NCBI RefSeq assembly: GCF_947487305.1
Contig: NZ_CANKWH010000001.1
Location: forward strand, 124,001-188,000
Length of the DNA stretch: 64,000 bases
From: an uncultured Paracoccus sp.
GTDB taxonomy: Bacteria > Pseudomonadota > Alphaproteobacteria > Rhodobacterales > Rhodobacteraceae
Direction of reading: 5' to 3'
A program made the translations under genes and the position numbers. Below are positions 60,060 to 64,000 of this stretch, piece by piece (positions within the stretch are counted from its first letter, which is position 1; every line of letters begins with the position of its first letter). The notes beneath the pieces were generated by a model. That model did not search any database, had not been told where the DNA came from, and saw nothing but the letters and a program-made list of their open reading frames with translations.

Positions 60060-61592
60060 ATGAAAGACATTCTGGGTGAGCTTGAGCGCCGTCGCGATCA
60101 GGCCCGGCTTGGAGGCGGTCAGCGCCGCATCGACGCACAACATGCCCGCGGCAAGCTGACCGCGCGCGAGCGCATCGACCTGTTGCTGGACGAGGGCAGC
60201 TTCGAGGAATTCGACATGTTCGTCGCCCATCGCTCGACCGATTTCGGCATGGAGGCCGATCGCCCCTATGGCGATGGCGTGGTCACTGGCTGGGGCACGA
60301 TCAACGGACGCATGGTCTATGTGTTCTCGCAGGACTTCACCGTCTTCGGCGGCTCGCTGTCGGAAACCCATGCGCAGAAGATCTGCAAGATCATGGACAT
60401 GGCGATGCAGAACGGCGCACCGGTCATCGGCATCAACGATTCGGGCGGCGCGCGGATCCAGGAGGGCGTGGCCAGCCTTGCCGGCTATGCCGACGTGTTC
60501 CAGCGCAACATCATGGCCTCGGGCGTGATCCCGCAGATCAGCCTGATCATGGGCCCCTGCGCCGGTGGCGCGGTCTATTCGCCGGCCATGACCGACTTCA
60601 TCTTCATGGTGAAGGACACCAGCTACATGTTCGTCACCGGCCCCGATGTCGTGAAGACCGTGACCAACGAGGTGGTGACGGCTGAACAATTGGGTGGCGC
60701 CTCGACCCATACCAAGAAAAGCTCGGTCGCCGATGGCGCCTTTGAAAACGACGTGGAGGCGCTGTCCGAGATTCGCCGGCTGTTCGATTTCCTGCCGCTG
60801 TCGAACCGCGACAAGGCCCCGACCCGGCCCTTCTTCGACGATCCGGCCCGGATCGAGGACAGTCTGGATACGCTGATCCCCGACAACCCGAACCAGCCCT
60901 ATGACATGAAAGAGCTGATCCTGAAGGTCGCCGACGAGGGCGATTTCTACGAGATCCAGAAAGACTACGCTGCCAATATCATCACCGGCTTCATCCGCAT
61001 CGAGGGCCAGACGGTCGGGGTCGTCGCCAACCAGCCGATGGTGCTGGCCGGCTGCCTCGACATCGACAGCTCGCGCAAGGCCGCGCGTTTCGTGCGCTTC
61101 TGCGACGCCTTCGAGATCCCGATCCTGACCTTTGTCGACGTGCCGGGCTTCCTGCCGGGGACGACGCAGGAATATGGCGGCGTCATCAAGCACGGCGCGA
61201 AACTGCTGTTCGCCTATGGCGAGGCGACGGTGCCGAAGGTCACGGTCATCACCCGCAAGGCCTATGGCGGCGCCTATGACGTCATGGCCTCGAAGCATCT
61301 GCGCGGCGATTTCAACTATGCCTGGCCCACCGCCGAGATCGCGGTGATGGGGGCGAAGGGCGCGGTCGAGATCCTGTATCGCAGCGAGCTGGGCGATGCC
61401 GAGAAGATCGCGGCGCGGACCAAGGATTACGAAGACCGCTTTGCCAATCCCTTCGTCGCCGCCGAGAAAGGCTTCATCGACGAGGTGATCCAGCCGCATT
61501 CGACCCGTCGGCGCGTGGCCCGGGCCTTCGCCAGCCTGCGCAACAAGAAGCTGACGAACCCGTGGAAAAAACACGACAACATTCCGCTGTAA
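60060..61592 (+). CDS. pccB: Propionyl-CoA carboxylase beta subunit (carboxyltransferase)
   Basis: A 510-residue acyl-CoA carboxyltransferase. Oxyanion-hole motifs are [19 protein letters not shown] and [16 protein letters not shown] in the N-domain, and [17 protein letters not shown] with [16 protein letters not shown] in the C-domain. It transfers CO2 from carboxybiotin (carried by PccA) to propionyl-CoA, giving methylmalonyl-CoA. GGGAGAGG precedes the ATG. Expression is probably controlled by the TTTGCAAA sites just upstream. Confidence 0.96.
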   Translation: MKDILGELERRRDQARLGGGQRRIDAQHARGKLTARERIDLLLDEGSFEEFDMFVAHRSTDFGMEADRPYGDGVVTGWGTINGRMVYVFSQDFTVFGGSLSETHAQKICKIMDMAMQNGAPVIGINDSGGARIQEGVASLAGYADVFQRNIMASGVIPQISLIMGPCAGGAVYSPAMTDFIFMVKDTSYMFVTGPDVVKTVTNEVVTAEQLGGASTHTKKSSVADGAFENDVEALSEIRRLFDFLPLSNRDKAPTRPFFDDPARIEDSLDTLIPDNPNQPYDMKELILKVADEGDFYEIQKDYAANIITGFIRIEGQTVGVVANQPMVLAGCLDIDSSRKAARFVRFCDAFEIPILTFVDVPGFLPGTTQEYGGVIKHGAKLLFAYGEATVPKVTVITRKAYGGAYDVMASKHLRGDFNYAWPTAEIAVMGAKGAVEILYRSELGDAEKIAARTKDYEDRFANPFVAAEKGFIDEVIQPHSTRRRVARAFASLRNKKLTNPWKKHDNIPL

Positions 61593-61794
61593 GGTCGCCC
61601 AGAATGACGCATTTGCACGAATCCGTGAATGATGCAGCGCCGCCACAGGGCGGTTGGCATCTGTCGCGGCACCAGCCTGGAAACTGTTTCGGCGCGAGTC
61701 CCGTGACTAAGGTGGATTGTCCGGCGCGTGAAGACGCCGGTGTCAACCCGAGCAGTCGGGCCGTGCGCGGCCCGCGAAACAGGAGCTTGCAGAT

Positions 61795-61935
61795 ATGTCG
61801 AAGAAACTCGCCTTTGCCCTCGTGCTGGTCGGCGTCCTTGCTGCCTGCGCGCAGCAGCAGCCCGATGTCGTCGTCACCGACCCGATGGTCCCGGTCAGTC
61901 AGGAGCCGGTCTACCAGGGCAAATACGGCAACTGA
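61795..61935 (+). CDS. Very small lipoprotein between pccB and pccA
   Basis: A 46-residue lipoprotein starting at ATG 61795 with AGGAGC upstream. The sequence begins MSKKLAFALVLVGVLAAC; the lipobox LAAC puts lipidation at Cys18. Mature residues are only 29 (QQQPDVVVTDPMVPVSQEP and a YQGKYGN end). The function is unknown. Small lipoproteins between pccB and pccA are also found in other Rhodobacteraceae. Confidence 0.8.
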   Translation: MSKKLAFALVLVGVLAACAQQQPDVVVTDPMVPVSQEPVYQGKYGN

Positions 61936-62001
61936 CGCCCGTCTGCGCGGGTGGCCCTGCCGCCCGCGCAACCCGCAGGCCGCCCGCACGGGGGGCGCGT
62001 C

Positions 62002-62409
62002 ATGCTGAAGCATCGCGGCTTTCCCGGCCGTCTTCCCGGTTCGGACTTCCAGTTCACCATCCGCCGCGCCGTCAACAAGAAGGGCGCGACGCCGATCGTC
62101 CGGCGCGAGCGATTCCGCGATCGCCGGGCTCACGACCGCGCCGCCGACGAGGGATTTCTTGCGGCGCTGATCGAGCATTTCGGAGGTGAAGAGTTTCAAC
62201 GCGGAAACCTCGATGCCGGTCGCCTCTCCTGGCTGATCGGGCGCGAGGTTGTTGCAGTTGGGCAACTCGACCCGACCGATTACGAGCAATTGCTGCGGGT
62301 CGATCTGGCTGCAGCCGAGGCCTCTTTTCCCCAATTGTTCAAGCAGGTTGGCGATGATGCCGACGGCGAGGACGAGGATTGGGACGAAGATCAAGAGGAT
62401 CGTGACTGA
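62002..62409 (+). CDS. Unknown small protein with basic N-terminus and acidic tail
   Basis: A 135-residue protein I do not recognise. The start at 62002 (MLKHRGFPGRLPG) is chosen over a GTG at 61951 that adds low-complexity residues. It has an Arg/Lys-rich N-terminus (IRRAVNKKGATPIVRRERFR DRR), a central helical part (LAALIEHFGGEEF, LSWLIGREVV) and a highly acidic C-terminus (DDADGEDEDWDEDQEDRD). No membrane segment or cysteine is present. Co-directional with the pcc genes. Confidence 0.6.
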   Translation: MLKHRGFPGRLPGSDFQFTIRRAVNKKGATPIVRRERFRDRRAHDRAADEGFLAALIEHFGGEEFQRGNLDAGRLSWLIGREVVAVGQLDPTDYEQLLRVDLAAAEASFPQLFKQVGDDADGEDEDWDEDQEDRD

Positions 62410-62454
62410 TGCGCGATTTGCCGCCCATGAAGGTCGCGTCACATGCTTGTCAGT

Positions 62455-62483
62455 TTGACGGCCCTCTGTTGCGTGCAATATTC
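62455..62483 (+). promoter_or_regulatory. Candidate promoter of the first glycine-zipper lipoprotein
   Basis: TTGACG (62455-62460) followed after 16-17 bp by AATATT/ATATTC (62477-62483), some 55 bp upstream of the lipoprotein start at 62537. The -35 matches consensus at 5 of 6 positions. The prediction is from sequence only. Confidence 0.45.
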
Positions 62484-62536
62484 AGCGCAAATCTACAACC
62501 GACCCCCAAGCGGGTCTCAACTACAGGCGAAGACCA

Positions 62537-62776
62537 ATGCAAATCTCGACCCTTTTCCGCCCTGCGGGCGCCCTCGTCGTCGCGGCCACTCTGGCGGCCT
62601 GCGCCCCCGGCTACCAGACCGGCCTGTCGCCCGACGCGCAGCGCGCTGCTGGCGGTGCTGTCGCCGGTGCCGTCATCGCCAAGGCGCTTGACGAAGACAT
62701 CGCGACCGGCGCGGCTCTGGGTGGTGCAGCCGGTGCGCTGTGCGACGACGCCGGCGTCTGCCAGCCTCGCTACTGA
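62537..62776 (+). CDS. Small glycine-zipper lipoprotein (1)
   Basis: A 79-residue lipoprotein. The signal ends in the lipobox TLAAC (Cys about 22). The mature part has a Gly/Ala zipper (AAGGAVAGAVIAKAL, GAALGGAAGALC) and ends CDDAGVCQPRY, with a cysteine pair. The function is unknown; glycine-zipper lipoproteins often insert in or tether to the envelope. It is a paralogue of the gene at 62891. Confidence 0.82.
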   Translation: MQISTLFRPAGALVVAATLAACAPGYQTGLSPDAQRAAGGAVAGAVIAKALDEDIATGAALGGAAGALCDDAGVCQPRY

Positions 62777-62790
62777 TCAACGCAACCGTG

Positions 62791-62827
62791 AACCCGCGTC
62801 GCCGGAACCAACGGGCGTCGCGGGGGT
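62791..62827 (+). terminator. Terminator-like hairpin between the two lipoprotein genes
   Basis: AACCCGCG-t-CGCC on the left pairs with GGGCG-t-CGCGGG(g)GTT on the right, a 12-bp imperfect GC stem beginning 14 bp after the first lipoprotein stop. There is no U-run, so partial termination is likely. Confidence 0.5.
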
Positions 62828-62890
62828 TGCAGTTCGGTCAATACGGGGCGGTTCAGTTCCGTCCTTCGAGCAAACTGAAGGATCACATCC

Positions 62891-63115
62891 ATGCGTAAAC
62901 CCGCAATGTTCGCAGCCATTGCCGCGCTCGGCTTTGCCGTCGCCGGCTGCACCCAGGGGATCAACCCGACCGACACCGACCGCGCCATCATCGGCGCCGC
63001 TGTCGGCGCGACCGCTGCCCATGTCGGCGGCCGCAAGGAAAGCGACTACTACAAGGCTGCTGCCATCGGCGCTGCCGGCGGTGCGCTTTGCGACGACGTT
63101 CGCCTCTGCCAGTAA
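62891..63115 (+). CDS. Small glycine-zipper lipoprotein (2)
   Basis: A 74-residue paralogue of the upstream gene. The lipobox is AVAGC (Cys about 20). Shared elements are TDRAIIGAAVGATAAHVGGR, AAAIGAAGGALC and the ending CDDVRLCQ. It ends in the same CDD...(V/L)CQ motif as its neighbour, which suggests duplication and a conserved disulfide. The function is unknown. A strong intrinsic terminator follows. Confidence 0.82.
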   Translation: MRKPAMFAAIAALGFAVAGCTQGINPTDTDRAIIGAAVGATAAHVGGRKESDYYKAAAIGAAGGALCDDVRLCQ

Positions 63116-63165
63116 CAGCCTGATCCTGCGCGGCCAGCCGGCCGCCGCAGTATCCCCGACCCTTG

Positions 63166-63206
63166 ACGCCGTTCCCGCCTTGCGCGGGGGCGGCGTTTTT
63201 CGTTTT
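63166..63206 (+). terminator. Rho-independent terminator upstream of pccA
   Basis: ACGCCG (63166-63171) pairs with CGGCGT (63191-63196) and CCCGC with GCGGG inside. A TTTTT-CG-TTTT tract follows. It ends the lipoprotein transcript 30 bp before pccA, so pccA either has its own promoter or depends on read-through. Confidence 0.85.
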
Positions 63207-63235
63207 CCGTCTCAAGACAAGCCGCAGGGACAGCC

Positions 63236-64000
<765 letters not shown>

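Overview
The window looks like a chromosomal segment of a Paracoccus-like alphaproteobacterium (Rhodobacteraceae). The evidence is high GC with strong G/C third-position bias, an ectoine/hydroxyectoine catabolic cluster of the roseobacter type, propionyl-CoA carboxylase genes with small lipoprotein genes between them, ThyX instead of ThyA, a fabA-fabB-fabI operon and an alr-mlaE-mlaF operon. The genus is an inference from gene content; no rRNA gene is present.

Layout. (1) 1-11837: ectoine utilisation. On the minus strand are uehABC (TRAP importer), usp, eutA, eutB and eutC (cut by the window edge), preceded by the MocR-type regulator enuR. On the plus strand are the AsnC-type regulator, a small unknown zinc-ribbon/membrane gene, ssd and atf. 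eutD and eutE are not visible and may lie left of base 1. (2) 11936-26762: a MobA-like nucleotidyltransferase, a convergent NarL-type two-component pair, and a complete-looking type I secretion locus. That locus holds HlyD, a membrane-anchored RTX/cadherin-like protein, a PrtD-like ABC exporter and a 2076-residue animal-type haem peroxidase with RTX repeats, related by architecture to the MopA Mn(II)-oxidising peroxidases. (3) 27126-32391: OsmC, tRNA-Arg(TCT), MliC-like lysozyme inhibitor, GNAT, a complex I NDUFS4-like subunit, two I78 inhibitor-like lipoproteins, a DUF1772-type membrane protein and uvrB. (4) 32585-41284: amino-acid and acyl metabolism, with two paralogous DadA-type flavoenzymes, cobO, an aldo/keto reductase, a fatty-acyl-CoA ligase, an M20 amidohydrolase and a 2-hydroxyacid dehydrogenase. 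(5) 41502-50216: an SH3 protein, a lipoprotein, an M3 peptidase, an ArsR/NIPSNAP/ABM cassette, a membrane-linked ThiF/MoeB-like protein, dut, infC, an Ala-rich protein and an unknown protein. (6) 50302-54322: fabA-fabB-fabI plus a HAD dehalogenase and an alpha/beta hydrolase. (7) 54381-56785: a lower-GC BglII/BstYI-like restriction-modification pair and thyX. (8) 56934-64000: gloA, mlaF-mlaE-alr, pccB, small lipoproteins, and pccA (cut by the right edge).

The most distinctive features are these: the self-contained secretion locus for the giant RTX peroxidase, with an unusual membrane-anchored RTX partner; an intergenic repeat family with copies near 8.1, 10.3, 32.5 and 38.7 kb; a 12-bp perfect palindrome at 54.3 kb that supplies stop codons to both flanking convergent genes; a PccR-type TTTGCAAA site before pccB; and an apparent AUA start codon for infC. 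No prophage, transposase or CRISPR array was seen.
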